NCBI RefSeq assembly: GCF_037152535.1
Contig: NZ_JBBCMA010000001.1
Location: 124,001-188,000 of the forward strand
DNA: 64,000 bases
Reading direction: 5' to 3'
Source: Leclercia sp. AS011
GTDB taxonomy: Bacteria; Pseudomonadota; Gammaproteobacteria; Enterobacterales; Enterobacteriaceae
The notes below the pieces were generated by a model. It did no database searches and was not told the DNA's origin. It saw only the letters and a list, made by a program, of their open reading frames with translations. Shown here in pieces: positions 36,734 to 44,916 of the stretch (position 1 is the first letter of the stretch; each line of letters begins with the position of its first letter). Made by a program: the position numbers and the translations under genes.

Positions 36734-37663
36734 ATGAATTACTCGTTACGACAGCTGCGTGTGTTTGTCACCGTCGCACAGGCGAAAAGTTTTAGCCGTG
36801 CCGGGGAGATTATCGGCCTGAGTCAGTCGGCGGTCAGCCACAGCGTGAAAGAGCTGGAGCAGCAGACCGGCGTGCGGCTGATCGACAGAACCACCCGGGA
36901 AGTGATGCTTACCGAGGCGGGTCATCAGCTGGCGGCCCGGCTGGAGAGGATCCTCGATGAGCTTTCCAGCACCCTGCGGGACGTGGGCAGAGTAGGGCAG
37001 CAGCTCTCCGGAACGGTGCGCGTCGCCGCCAGCCAGACCATTTCTGCGCATCTCATTCCACACTGCATCGCCCAGAGTAATCGTCAGTATCCGGATATCA
37101 ATTTTGTGCTGCACGATCGACCCCAACAATGGGTGCTGGAGAGCATCCGCCAGGGGGAGGTGGATTTCGGGATTGTTATCGATCCGGGTCCGGTGACAGA
37201 TTTAGAGTGCGAAACGGTGTTGTCCGAACCCTTCCTGCTGTTATGTCGTGACGACCATTCATTTGCCGGGCGGGAAGAGGTGAGCTGGCAGGAACTTCAG
37301 CATCAACGACTGGTGTTACAGGACTACGCCTCCGGTAGCCGACCGCTGATCGACGCTGCCCTGGCGCGATTCTCCGTCGTCGCGAACATCGTGCAGGAGA
37401 TAGGGCATCCGGCCACTCTGTTTCCGATGGTGGAGGCCGGGATTGGCATCAGCGTATTACCGGCGCTGGCGTTACCCCTGCCTCAGGGAAGCCATTTGCG
37501 GGTGAAACGCCTCACTCCGGTGGTGGAACGACAGCTGATGCTGGTCCGGCGCAAAAATCGCTCGTTATCGACCGCAGCACAGGCCTTGTGGGATGTCGCA
37601 AGATTGCAGGCAGGCGCCTTAACCGCAGGCCGTGCAGAGGATCCGCTGTACCGGATCTGTTAA
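36734..37663 (+). CDS. yfeR: LysR-type transcriptional regulator YfeR
   Basis: This 309-residue LTTR has an N-terminal winged helix ([42 protein letters not shown], about 5-46) and a C-terminal effector domain (about 90-300). Divergent orientation with yfeH, 89 bases apart, suggests control of that transporter. The effector is unknown. In E. coli yfeN follows; here xapA comes next, 137 bases away. Confidence 0.94.
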   Translation: MNYSLRQLRVFVTVAQAKSFSRAGEIIGLSQSAVSHSVKELEQQTGVRLIDRTTREVMLTEAGHQLAARLERILDELSSTLRDVGRVGQQLSGTVRVAASQTISAHLIPHCIAQSNRQYPDINFVLHDRPQQWVLESIRQGEVDFGIVIDPGPVTDLECETVLSEPFLLLCRDDHSFAGREEVSWQELQHQRLVLQDYASGSRPLIDAALARFSVVANIVQEIGHPATLFPMVEAGIGISVLPALALPLPQGSHLRVKRLTPVVERQLMLVRRKNRSLSTAAQALWDVARLQAGALTAGRAEDPLYRIC

Positions 37664-37800
37664 CGCATTTTTGCTGTGGCATCAATACCAAAACGCTATC
37701 GATCAACACGAGAAAGTGTATTGGTCACGGGTTATCTACTCTCGCTATAACAGGAAGGTACTCAATTTCTGTTTCAATTACTTAGCCTGAAGGATCCCGC

Positions 37801-38634
37801 ATGAGCCACTCTCCTCTTTCCCAAAATCCCTGGCATAGCGCTGACATTATTCGTGGTTACAAACCTGACTTTACGCCGCGCGTGGCGTTTATTCTTGGCT
37901 CAGGGTTGGGGGCCCTGGCAGAACAAATTGAAGACGCGGTGGCTATCTCTTACGAGAAGCTGCCGGGTTTCCCGGTCAGTACCGTTCATGGGCACGCCGG
38001 AGAACTGGTCCTCGGCCATCTGGCCGGTGTGCCCGTTGCTTGCATGAAGGGGCGTGGGCATTTTTACGAAGGCCGCGGCATGACCATCATGACTGATGCC
38101 ATTCGCACGCTTAAGCTGCTGGGTTGCGAGCTGCTGTTTTGCACCAATGCAGCAGGTTCTCTGCGTCCGGAAGTGGGGCCGGGCAGCCTGGTCGCGCTCA
38201 GCGATCACATCAACACCATGCCGGGCACCCCGATGGTTGGCTTGAACGATGAACGCTTTGGCGAACGTTTCTTCTCGCTGGCGAATGCCTACGATGCGGA
38301 TTATCGCGCCGTACTTCAGACTGTGGCGGCAGAAGAAGGATTCCCGCTGACCGAAGGGGTCTTCGTCTCCTATCCGGGACCGAACTTCGAAACGGCGGCA
38401 GAGATCCGCATGATGCAGATGTTTGGCGGTGACGTAGTGGGAATGTCAGTAGTACCCGAGGTGATCAGCGCGCGTCACTGCGGGCTTAAGGTGGTAGCCG
38501 TTTCGGCTATTACCAATCTGGCCGAAGGGCTGGGTGACATCAGGCTTTCCCATGCACAAACCCTGGCGGCGGCTGAACTTTCGCGGCAAAACTTTATTAC
38601 TCTCATCTGCAGCTTCTTACGCAAGCTGGCCTGA
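37801..38634 (+). CDS. xapA: Xanthosine (purine nucleoside) phosphorylase
   Basis: This is a 277-residue trimeric PNP-family enzyme that phosphorolyses xanthosine, inosine and guanosine. Phosphate and nucleoside motifs include ILGSGLGALAEQI (about 31-43), VHGHAGELVLGHL (about 62-74), CMKGRGHFYEGRGM and TNAAGSLRPEVGPGSL. Length equals E. coli XapA. AAGGATC precedes the ATG. It heads xapA-xapB, with xapR just downstream on the same strand. Confidence 0.96.
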   Translation: MSHSPLSQNPWHSADIIRGYKPDFTPRVAFILGSGLGALAEQIEDAVAISYEKLPGFPVSTVHGHAGELVLGHLAGVPVACMKGRGHFYEGRGMTIMTDAIRTLKLLGCELLFCTNAAGSLRPEVGPGSLVALSDHINTMPGTPMVGLNDERFGERFFSLANAYDADYRAVLQTVAAEEGFPLTEGVFVSYPGPNFETAAEIRMMQMFGGDVVGMSVVPEVISARHCGLKVVAVSAITNLAEGLGDIRLSHAQTLAAAELSRQNFITLICSFLRKLA

Positions 38635-38693
38635 ATCCCATAATAATAAGGACCCCCAGCGCGGGGTCTTACCCTACGGCAAGGAACACGAAA

Positions 38694-39950
38694 ATGGGTA
38701 TTGCATCCCGATTAAAGGTCATGTCGTTTTTACAATATTTCATCTGGGGTAGCTGGCTGGTGACCCTGGGTTCTTACATGATTAACACCCTCAATTTTAC
38801 GGGGGCGAATGTGGGCATGGTTTACAGCTCAAAAGGACTGGCGGCGATTATTATGCCCGGCATCATGGGGATTATCGCCGATAAATGGCTGCGGGCGGAG
38901 CGCGCCTATCTGCTTTGCCATCTGGTGTGCGCTGGCGTCCTGCTGTATGCGACGACCGTTACCGACCCGGATACGATGTTCTGGGTCATGCTGATTAACG
39001 CCATGGCCTATATGCCCACCATTGCGCTCTCCAACAGCGTCTCCTATGCGTGCCTTGCCCAGTCCGGACAGGATCCGGTCACCTCCTTTCCCCCCATTCG
39101 CGTATTCGGCACGGCAGGCTTCATTCTCGCTATGTGGACGGTCAGCCTGATGGGGCTGGAACTGAGCAGCGCTCAGCTGTATATCGCCTCCGGTGCGTCG
39201 TTACTGTTGGCGATCTATGCCCTGACGCTCCCGAAGATTCCGGTGGCCGAAAAGAACGTCACGACGAGCCTGGCCAGCAAGCTGGGACTGGACGCCTTTG
39301 TGCTGTTCAAAAATCCGCGTATGGCTATCTTCTTTCTGTTTGCGATGCTGCTGGGAGCGGTGCTGCAAATTACCAATGTGTTTGGTAATCCGTTCCTGCA
39401 CGATTTTGCCCGTAACCCGGCCTTTGCCGACAGCTTTGTCGTCCGGTATCCCTCGATTTTGCTGTCGGTTTCGCAGATGGCTGAAGTGGGCTTTATCCTG
39501 ACCATCCCGTTCTTCCTCAAACGTTATGGCATCAAAATGGTAATGCTGATGAGTATGCTGGCATGGACGTTGCGTTTCGGTTTCTTCGCGTTTGGCGATC
39601 CTTCTCCCACGGGCGTCGTTCTGCTGCTGATGTCGATGATTGTGTATGGCTGCGCGTTCGATTTCTTCAATATTTCGGGATCGGTCTTTGTCGAGCAGGA
39701 GGTGAACGCCAGCATCCGCGCCAGCGCGCAGGGGCTGTTTATGACGATGGTCAACGGGGTAGGGGCGTGGGTCGGCTCCATTCTGAGCGGGATGGCGGTG
39801 GATTACTTCTCCGTGGATGGCGTGAAACAGTGGCAAACCATCTGGTTGTTATTTGCCGCATATGCCCTGGTGCTGGCGGTGATCTTTGCGTTGTTCTTTA
39901 AATATAAGCATGAGCCGGACAAGCAGGCGCAGAAAGTCCTGACGCACTGA
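38694..39950 (+). CDS. xapB: Xanthosine/nucleoside proton symporter XapB
   Basis: This 418-residue NHS-family MFS permease (12 helices) imports xanthosine and other nucleosides. It begins MGIASRLKVMSFLQYFIWGSWLVTLGSYM and carries the NupG/XapB motif FGTAGFILAMW (about 138-148). The start is 59 bases after xapA, with AAGGAACACG upstream. Length equals E. coli XapB. Confidence 0.95.
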   Translation: MGIASRLKVMSFLQYFIWGSWLVTLGSYMINTLNFTGANVGMVYSSKGLAAIIMPGIMGIIADKWLRAERAYLLCHLVCAGVLLYATTVTDPDTMFWVMLINAMAYMPTIALSNSVSYACLAQSGQDPVTSFPPIRVFGTAGFILAMWTVSLMGLELSSAQLYIASGASLLLAIYALTLPKIPVAEKNVTTSLASKLGLDAFVLFKNPRMAIFFLFAMLLGAVLQITNVFGNPFLHDFARNPAFADSFVVRYPSILLSVSQMAEVGFILTIPFFLKRYGIKMVMLMSMLAWTLRFGFFAFGDPSPTGVVLLLMSMIVYGCAFDFFNISGSVFVEQEVNASIRASAQGLFMTMVNGVGAWVGSILSGMAVDYFSVDGVKQWQTIWLLFAAYALVLAVIFALFFKYKHEPDKQAQKVLTH

Positions 39951-40038
39951 TCCTCTCCAGCGGCGGGGTACGTTGCCTGTTTGGTAAGGCAATGTGGTAA
40001 CGTTGCGCATTATCCTTCGCCACTGGAGCGCATTGCGG

Positions 40039-40956
40039 ATGGAACACTTGCCCCGTATCGATCTGAAGCTACTGCGTTATTTTCTTGCTGTCGCGGAAGA
40101 ACTCCATTTTGGACGGGCTGCGGCCCGTTTAAACATGTCTCAGCCACCCTTGAGCTTGCATATTAAAGAGCTGGAGCAACAGCTTGGCACGTTGCTGTTT
40201 ATTCGCCACTCCCGCAGCGTGGCGTTAACGCATGCCGGTAAGATCCTGATGGAGGAGTCGCGTCGTTTGTTGAGCAGTGCCAACCAGGCGCTGTCGCGTG
40301 TTGCGCAGATTGGGCGCGGTGAGGCAGGGCGTATTGAACTTGGCGTGGTGGGAACCGCCATGTGGGGAAAGATGCGTCCGGCGATGCACCGTTTTCTGAA
40401 AGAGAACCCCAACGTTGACGTCATTTTCCGCGAAAAGATGCCTGCAATGCAGATTGCGCTGCTGGAGCGGCGTGAACTGGACGCCGGAATATGGCGGATG
40501 GCGACGGAACCGATGGATGGGTTTAGCTGCTTGCGTTTACATGAGTCCTCTTTTCTGGTGGCGATGCCGGAGGATCATCCGTTAACCGCTCGCGATGCGG
40601 TGCCCATTGCGGCGCTACGTAATGAATATTTCGTCACCATGCCCTCCCGGCATACCGACTGGGCATTTTTACAACGCGTCTGCCAGACGGCCGGCTTCTC
40701 ACCGATGATCGTGCGTGAGGTGATGGAGCCGCAAACGGTGCTGGCGATGATCAGCATGGGGATGGGGATCACCCTTATTGCGGATAGCTATGCGCAAATG
40801 AACTGGCCTGGCGTGGTGTTCCGTCCGCTGGAAGAGCGTATTCCCGCAGATTTGTATATTGTCTATGAAGAGCAGCAGGCCACGGTAGCCTTACTGAAGC
40901 TGATTGAGGCGCTGACGGATCCGCACGTATGCAGGCGGCAGGCCTGCATACGTTAA
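40039..40956 (+). CDS. xapR: LysR-type regulator XapR
   Basis: This 305-residue LTTR activates xapAB in response to xanthosine in E. coli. The winged helix is LKLLRYFLAVAEELHFGRAAARLNMSQPPLSLHIKELEQQLG (about 9-50). Identity to E. coli XapR is high through position 290, but the C-terminal tail (LTDPHVCRRQACIR) extends about ten residues beyond it. The start ATG at 40039 aligns with E. coli MERVYRTDLK; the 15-codon upstream extension is unsupported. Confidence 0.93.
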   Translation: MEHLPRIDLKLLRYFLAVAEELHFGRAAARLNMSQPPLSLHIKELEQQLGTLLFIRHSRSVALTHAGKILMEESRRLLSSANQALSRVAQIGRGEAGRIELGVVGTAMWGKMRPAMHRFLKENPNVDVIFREKMPAMQIALLERRELDAGIWRMATEPMDGFSCLRLHESSFLVAMPEDHPLTARDAVPIAALRNEYFVTMPSRHTDWAFLQRVCQTAGFSPMIVREVMEPQTVLAMISMGMGITLIADSYAQMNWPGVVFRPLEERIPADLYIVYEEQQATVALLKLIEALTDPHVCRRQACIR

Positions 40957-40964
40957 GCCACCGA

Positions 40965-41303
40965 TCAGACGTAAATATCAATCTGGTGATCGGCTGAAGG
41001 GGAGTTTACGCCTTCTGCTTTTGCTTGCTGTTTATCCTGCTTCTGCTGCGCTTCTTCTGCCTGGCGGCGCTGCAACTGCGCCAGTTGCGCCTGCAGCATT
41101 TTGATCTGCGTTTGCAGCAGCTCTTGCTGTTTCTTTTTGTCTTCTACTGAGCCGCTGCCGTTGGCAACATCCTTCAGCTGCTGGGTCAGTTTGGTAATTT
41201 GTGCGGTAAGACGGCTGATCTGTGAGGAGAGATCGTTCCCGCTGGAACTGCCGCCGCTGCTTTGAGTCTGTACGGACGGCGTGGATGCCTGAATGGTTGT
41301 CAT
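40965..41303 (-). CDS. FlxA-like coiled-coil protein with sigma-28 type promoter
   Basis: This 112-residue soluble protein starts MTTIQASTPSVQTQSSGGSS, has a Ser/Gly-rich N-terminus (about 1-24) and then a long heptad-rich helix (about 26-100: SSQISRLTAQITKLTQQLKDV ... LLQTQIKMLQAQLAQLQRRQAEEAQQKQ). This layout, including the LLQxQIxxLQAQLAQLQxRQAEE segment, matches the FlxA family. E. coli FlxA is a flagellar class-3 gene product of unknown role, carried in a cryptic prophage. Here the gene sits in core chromosome between xapR and the lysine tRNA, tail to tail with xapR. AGAGGAAA is its ribosome site, and a sigma-28 type promoter lies 25-55 bases upstream. Confidence 0.85.
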   Translation of the reverse strand: MTTIQASTPSVQTQSSGGSSSGNDLSSQISRLTAQITKLTQQLKDVANGSGSVEDKKKQQELLQTQIKMLQAQLAQLQRRQAEEAQQKQDKQQAKAEGVNSPSADHQIDIYV

Positions 41304-41329
41304 GCTGATTTCCTCTGCCTAAAGAAGAG

Positions 41330-41356
41330 GTATCGGCAGGAAATAGAAGGACTTGA
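41330..41356 (-). promoter_or_regulatory. Sigma-28 (FliA) type promoter of the flxA-like gene
   Basis: On the minus strand TCAAGTCC (complement of 41349-41356), an 11-base spacer, and GCCGATAC (complement of 41330-41337). This matches the FliA consensus TAAAGTTT-N11-GCCGATAA at 5/8 and 7/8 positions with exact spacing. The expected start lies about 20 bases before the ATG. Confidence 0.75.
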
Positions 41357-41410
41357 GTAAACCTACCTGTATTGGCAGGAATTGCAGAATGGGCGGGAAG
41401 CGCAGATAGC

Positions 41411-41437
41411 AAAAAAGCGCCTTTAGGGCGCTTTTTT
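41411..41437. terminator. Terminator of the valine/lysine tRNA operon
   Basis: GCGCC pairs with GGCGC around a short loop, flanked by A6 and T6. It lies just past the tRNA-Lys 3' end on the minus strand. It is symmetrical and could act in both directions. Confidence 0.85.
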
Positions 41438-41441
41438 ACAT

Positions 41442-41517
41442 TGGTGGGTCGTGCAGGATTCGAACCTGCGACCAATTGATTAAAAGTCAACTGCTCTACC
41501 AACTGAGCTAACGACCC
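41442..41517 (-). tRNA. lysV: tRNA-Lys (anticodon TTT)
   Basis: This is a 76-base cloverleaf GGGTCGTTAGCTCAG ... CACGACCC with encoded CCA. The anticodon loop is ACTTTTAAT with anticodon TTT. It is the last gene of the minus-strand tRNA cluster, in the position of E. coli lysV. Confidence 0.95.
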
Positions 41518-41521
41518 GAAA

Positions 41522-41597
41522 TGGTGGGCGATGACGGGCTCGAACCGCCGACCCCCTCCGTGTAAAGGAGATGCTCTACCAACTGAGCTAATCGCCC
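41522..41597 (-). tRNA. tRNA-Val (anticodon TAC), copy nearest tRNA-Lys
   Basis: This is a 76-base cloverleaf with encoded CCA. The anticodon loop is TTTACAC (anticodon TAC). The acceptor stem is GGGCGAT / ATCGCCC, identical to the next copy. It is one of the three valine genes corresponding to E. coli valU/valX/valY. Confidence 0.95.
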
Positions 41598-41627
41598 ATT
41601 TCGGAACTGCTGTCGATAAGGTAAGAA

Positions 41628-41703
41628 TGGTGGGCGATGACGGGCTCGAACCGCCGACCCCCTCCGTGTAAAGGAGATGCTCTACCAACTGAGCTAATCG
41701 CCC
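41628..41703 (-). tRNA. tRNA-Val (anticodon TAC), middle copy
   Basis: Sequence appears identical to the copy at 41522-41597 over all 76 bases. It is separated from it by 30 bases of processed spacer and has encoded CCA. Confidence 0.95.
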
Positions 41704-41745
41704 ATTCTTAATGCTTATCTACACTGCGGCATCTATCGAAGTAGA

Positions 41746-41821
41746 TGGTGGGTGATGACGGGCTCGAACCGCCGACCCCCTCCGTGTAAAGGAGATGCTC
41801 TACCAACTGAGCTAATCACCC
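41746..41821 (-). tRNA. tRNA-Val (anticodon TAC), promoter-proximal copy
   Basis: Same body and anticodon as the other two copies, but the acceptor stem reads GGGTGAT / ATCACCC. The fourth pair is T-A where the others have C-G, so the change is compensated on both strands. The CCA end is encoded. Confidence 0.95.
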
Positions 41822-41838
41822 CCGCTGTGTGGAGTCGC

Positions 41839-41866
41839 ATTATAGGGAGAGTTGAAAATGAGTCAA
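41839..41866 (-). promoter_or_regulatory. Promoter of the valine/lysine tRNA operon
   Basis: On the minus strand TTGACT (complement of 41861-41866), a 16-base spacer and a perfect TATAAT (complement of 41839-41844). It lies about 18 bases upstream of the first valine tRNA. The discriminator is GC-rich (GCGACTCC), typical of growth-rate controlled stable RNA genes. Confidence 0.85.
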
Positions 41867-42078
41867 CGGCTTTTCTAAAGATTTTGTTTGTTCGTCGTAA
41901 AATTAAACAAAACGATCGCGAAAGCACCAGTGATGCATGATTTCTAAACAAAAACGGCTATCAACAAGGATCTGACAGCAACAAGATTGAGGAATCAGGC
42001 TGGAGTGATAGAATATTGCCCACTTTAGTTTCCAGGATATGCCGGTTGTCGGCATCTTTATCACTGTAAGGCCACTTC

Positions 42079-43494
42079 ATGAAAATCAAAACTCGCTTCG
42101 CGCCAAGCCCGACCGGCTATCTGCACGTCGGCGGCGCGCGTACTGCTCTCTATTCCTGGCTGTTTGCTCGCAACCAGGGCGGTGAGTTTGTGCTGCGTAT
42201 CGAAGATACCGATCTCGAACGCTCCACGCCGGAAGCAATCGAAGCCATTATGGATGGTATGAACTGGCTTAATCTGGAGTGGGACGAAGGCCCGTATTTC
42301 CAGACCAAACGTTTCGATCGCTACAACGCAGTTATTGATGAGATGCTTGAAGCGGGCACGGCGTATAAGTGCTACTGCTCGAAAGAGCGTCTGGAAGCCC
42401 TGCGCGAAGAGCAGATGGCAAATAATGAGAAGCCACGTTACGACGGCCGCTGCCGCCACGATCATCAACATCACGCCGCGGACGAGCCGTGCGTGGTGCG
42501 TTTCGCGAACCCGCAGGAAGGTTCGGTGATCTTTGACGATCAGATCCGTGGCCCGATCGAATTCAGCAACCAGGAGCTGGACGATCTGATCATCCGCCGT
42601 ACCGACGGTTCTCCAACCTATAACTTCTGCGTTGTGGTTGATGACTGGGATATGGCGATCACCCACGTGGTGCGTGGCGAAGACCACATCAACAACACCC
42701 CGCGTCAGATCAACATTCTTAAAGCGCTGAATGCCCCGGTTCCGGTCTACGCGCACGTGTCGATGATCAACGGTGACGACGGTAAAAAGCTCTCCAAACG
42801 TCATGGCGCAGTCAGCGTGATGCAGTACCGTGATGACGGCTATCTGCCGGAAGCCCTGCTGAACTATCTGGTGCGTCTGGGCTGGTCCCATGGCGATCAG
42901 GAGATCTTCAGCCGTGAAGAGATGATTAAACTCTTCACCCTGAGCGCCGTAGGGAAGTCCGCCAGTGCGTTCAACACCGATAAGCTGCTGTGGCTGAACC
43001 ATCACTACATTAATACCCTGCCGCCAGAGTACGTTGCGACCCAGCTGCAGTGGCACATTGAGCAGGCGAACATCGACACCCGCAATGGCCCGCAGCTGGC
43101 GGACCTGATTAAACTGCTGGGTGAACGTTGTAAGACTCTGAAAGAGATCGCGGAAAACTGCCGCTACTTCTATGAAGAGTACGACGAGTTCGATGCCGAC
43201 GCGGCGAAGAAACACCTGCGTCCGGTGGCGCGTCAGCCGCTGGAAGTGGTTCGTGACAAGCTGGCCGCTGTTACCGACTGGAGCGCTGAGAATGTGCATC
43301 ACGCTATTCAGGCGACAGCGGATGAGCTGGAAGTGGGTATGGGTAAAGTCGGTATGCCGCTGCGCGTAGCCGTTACCGGTGCGGGTCAGTCTCCTGCACT
43401 GGACGTGACGGTGCACGCGATTGGCAAAACCCGCAGCGTGGCGCGTATCAACAGAGCGCTGGAGTTTATTGCTGAACGCGAAAGCCAGCAGTAA
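42079..43494 (+). CDS. gltX: Glutamyl-tRNA synthetase
   Basis: This 471-residue class I synthetase charges tRNA-Glu. The HIGH-type motif is [20 protein letters not shown] (about 9-28), the zinc site is CYCSKE ... GRCRHDH (about 98-127), and the KMSKS-type loop is KKLSKRHG (about 236-243). Length equals E. coli GltX. It is divergent from the tRNA cluster, with the 257-base gap between them holding both promoters, and it is followed by a terminator shared with yfeD. Confidence 0.98.
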   Translation: MKIKTRFAPSPTGYLHVGGARTALYSWLFARNQGGEFVLRIEDTDLERSTPEAIEAIMDGMNWLNLEWDEGPYFQTKRFDRYNAVIDEMLEAGTAYKCYCSKERLEALREEQMANNEKPRYDGRCRHDHQHHAADEPCVVRFANPQEGSVIFDDQIRGPIEFSNQELDDLIIRRTDGSPTYNFCVVVDDWDMAITHVVRGEDHINNTPRQINILKALNAPVPVYAHVSMINGDDGKKLSKRHGAVSVMQYRDDGYLPEALLNYLVRLGWSHGDQEIFSREEMIKLFTLSAVGKSASAFNTDKLLWLNHHYINTLPPEYVATQLQWHIEQANIDTRNGPQLADLIKLLGERCKTLKEIAENCRYFYEEYDEFDADAAKKHLRPVARQPLEVVRDKLAAVTDWSAENVHHAIQATADELEVGMGKVGMPLRVAVTGAGQSPALDVTVHAIGKTRSVARINRALEFIAERESQQ

Positions 43495-43511
43495 TCGGTA
43501 CGCAAAAAAAC

Positions 43512-43539
43512 AAAACGGCAGGTTTCCCTGCCGTTTTTT
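43512..43539. terminator. Bidirectional terminator between gltX and yfeD
   Basis: ACGGCAGG pairs with CCTGCCGT around a TTTC loop, followed by a T6 run and preceded by an A-rich run. Its right edge touches the yfeD stop codon. Confidence 0.9.
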
Positions 43540-43933
43540 ATTCCTCTGGCCGATGAATGTTCAGCCGCACCAGAAAACCTTGTATCCCTTCCCGCGTAAG
43601 CAGCGTTTCAAGGCGCTCTTGTTCCGCTAAGGTCATATTCTCCAGCGCGTTGATGATCCCAGGAAGCACAGCAACGGGCTTAGCGTCACCGTAGCTGGCC
43701 GTGGTCTCTGCCAGCTGGTAGAGCGCCTGGCGTTTACGAATGGCCGGAATATTCATAATGTGCCCACGCACCTGAGCATCAATATGGATGAGGCGCGCGC
43801 GTCCACCTTTTACGCCGTTAATCCCTTCCGTCTTCCAGCCGTTTTTACGCACCCAGCGGTTTACGGTCTGCCTGGCGACCCCAAGCGTCTCCGCAAGCTC
43901 CTCGGTGGTCATTTTGCTACGTAATTTTTTCAT
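43538..43933 (-). CDS. yfeD: DNA-binding YfeC-like family protein YfeD
   Basis: This 131-residue protein has an N-terminal helix-turn-helix (TTEELAETLGVARQTVNRWVRKNGWKTEG, about 9-37) followed by GGRARLIHIDAQVR, as in the YfeC/YfeD family of putative DNA-binding proteins. The C-terminus (LAEQERLETLLTREGIQGFLVRLNI) resembles YfeC, so the two are paralogues. The role is unknown. It starts one base after the yfeC stop. Confidence 0.9.
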   Translation of the reverse strand: MKKLRSKMTTEELAETLGVARQTVNRWVRKNGWKTEGINGVKGGRARLIHIDAQVRGHIMNIPAIRKRQALYQLAETTASYGDAKPVAVLPGIINALENMTLAEQERLETLLTREGIQGFLVRLNIHRPEE

Positions 43934-43934
43934 A

Positions 43935-44294
43935 TCAGTTCTGATCGCGAATCCCTAAGCGTTGCAACAATCCGGTGATTCCTTCCCGGAGTAATAAAGA
44001 GGTCAGCTGTTTTTGCTCCGTCGGCGTCATTTCATTAGCCAGCGTTATCAGCAGAGCCTGCAGGGAATTATCCGCAGAGGCATCTGTTAATGCCGCGGCC
44101 TCGGGGGCGCGACGCGCATTGCGAATAAATTCCCGTACTTTCTCATTAACATGGACCAGACGCGCCTTACCGCCCTGAACACCGGGTTTTGGTGACGTGG
44201 ACCATCCCTCTTTACGTACCCATTTATTGATGGTCTGTCGGCTATAACCAGTGAGCCGGGCCAACTCTTCTGGCGTCATTCGTTCCTTGATCAT
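43935..44294 (-). CDS. yfeC: Putative DNA-binding protein YfeC
   Basis: This 119-residue protein has an N-terminal helix-turn-helix (TPEELARLTGYSRQTINKWVRKEGW, about 7-31) and GGKARLVHVNEKVREFI. The C-terminal TPTEQKQLTSLLLREGITGLLQRLGI aligns with the yfeD product. AGGAAAT precedes the ATG at 44292-44294. A second ATG five codons later also has an AAGGA close by, so a 114-residue form is possible. It forms a two-gene operon with yfeD and is divergent from the alanine tRNAs. Confidence 0.9.
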   Translation of the reverse strand: MIKERMTPEELARLTGYSRQTINKWVRKEGWSTSPKPGVQGGKARLVHVNEKVREFIRNARRAPEAAALTDASADNSLQALLITLANEMTPTEQKQLTSLLLREGITGLLQRLGIRDQN

Positions 44295-44453
44295 GCAATT
44301 TCCTGAGTAAGAGTGTGGGTAATTAATGATTCATTTTATAACACCGTTTTACTGGAAAACGTGACAAGATTAACTCATGGCTGCGAGCATCCTCGCAATG
44401 TGATTCATTTGCATGAATTTTCAGCGGTTGAACGCCAGAGTAAGAATTTGCCG

Positions 44454-44482
44454 TTGACACTCAGCTATGGAATTCATATTAT
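44454..44482 (+). promoter_or_regulatory. Promoter of the alanine tRNA operon
   Basis: A consensus -35 TTGACA (44454-44459) and a -10 TATTAT (44477-44482) are separated by exactly 17 bases. A GC-rich discriminator GCCGCCCG follows. The first tRNA begins 33 bases after the -10. Confidence 0.9.
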
Positions 44483-44514
44483 GCCGCCCGTCAACACGAC
44501 ACGCTTTACGCGAT

Positions 44515-44590
<76 letters not shown>

Positions 44591-44631
44591 AACTCTGAAC
44601 CCAACAGAGTCTGGTGCGTAAACAACATTGT

Positions 44632-44707
<76 letters not shown>

Positions 44708-44714
44708 AAATTTA

Positions 44715-44743
44715 AACCCTCGCCGAATGGCGGGGGTTTTTTT
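44715..44743 (+). terminator. Terminator of the alanine tRNA operon
   Basis: CCCTCGCC pairs with GGCGGGGG around GAAT, followed by seven T residues. It begins 8 bases after the second tRNA. Confidence 0.9.
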
Positions 44744-44916
44744 ATGCCTGCAATAAATCCTTTACTATCACCGCATTGACAAATAATTAGCGTTTATAGC
44801 TAAAAACTTTACTTTATGTAATGACTTTTCCTGGCCTGGAATGTTGTGTGATGGTTTTAAACTATCTATTATTCATATGAATTTAATATCGCCAGGTAAA
44901 CAGTTAAATAATCTTA

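Noticed and set aside
42061..43416. 451-codon open frame antisense to gltX
   Set aside because: It is a shadow of the highly conserved gltX gene.
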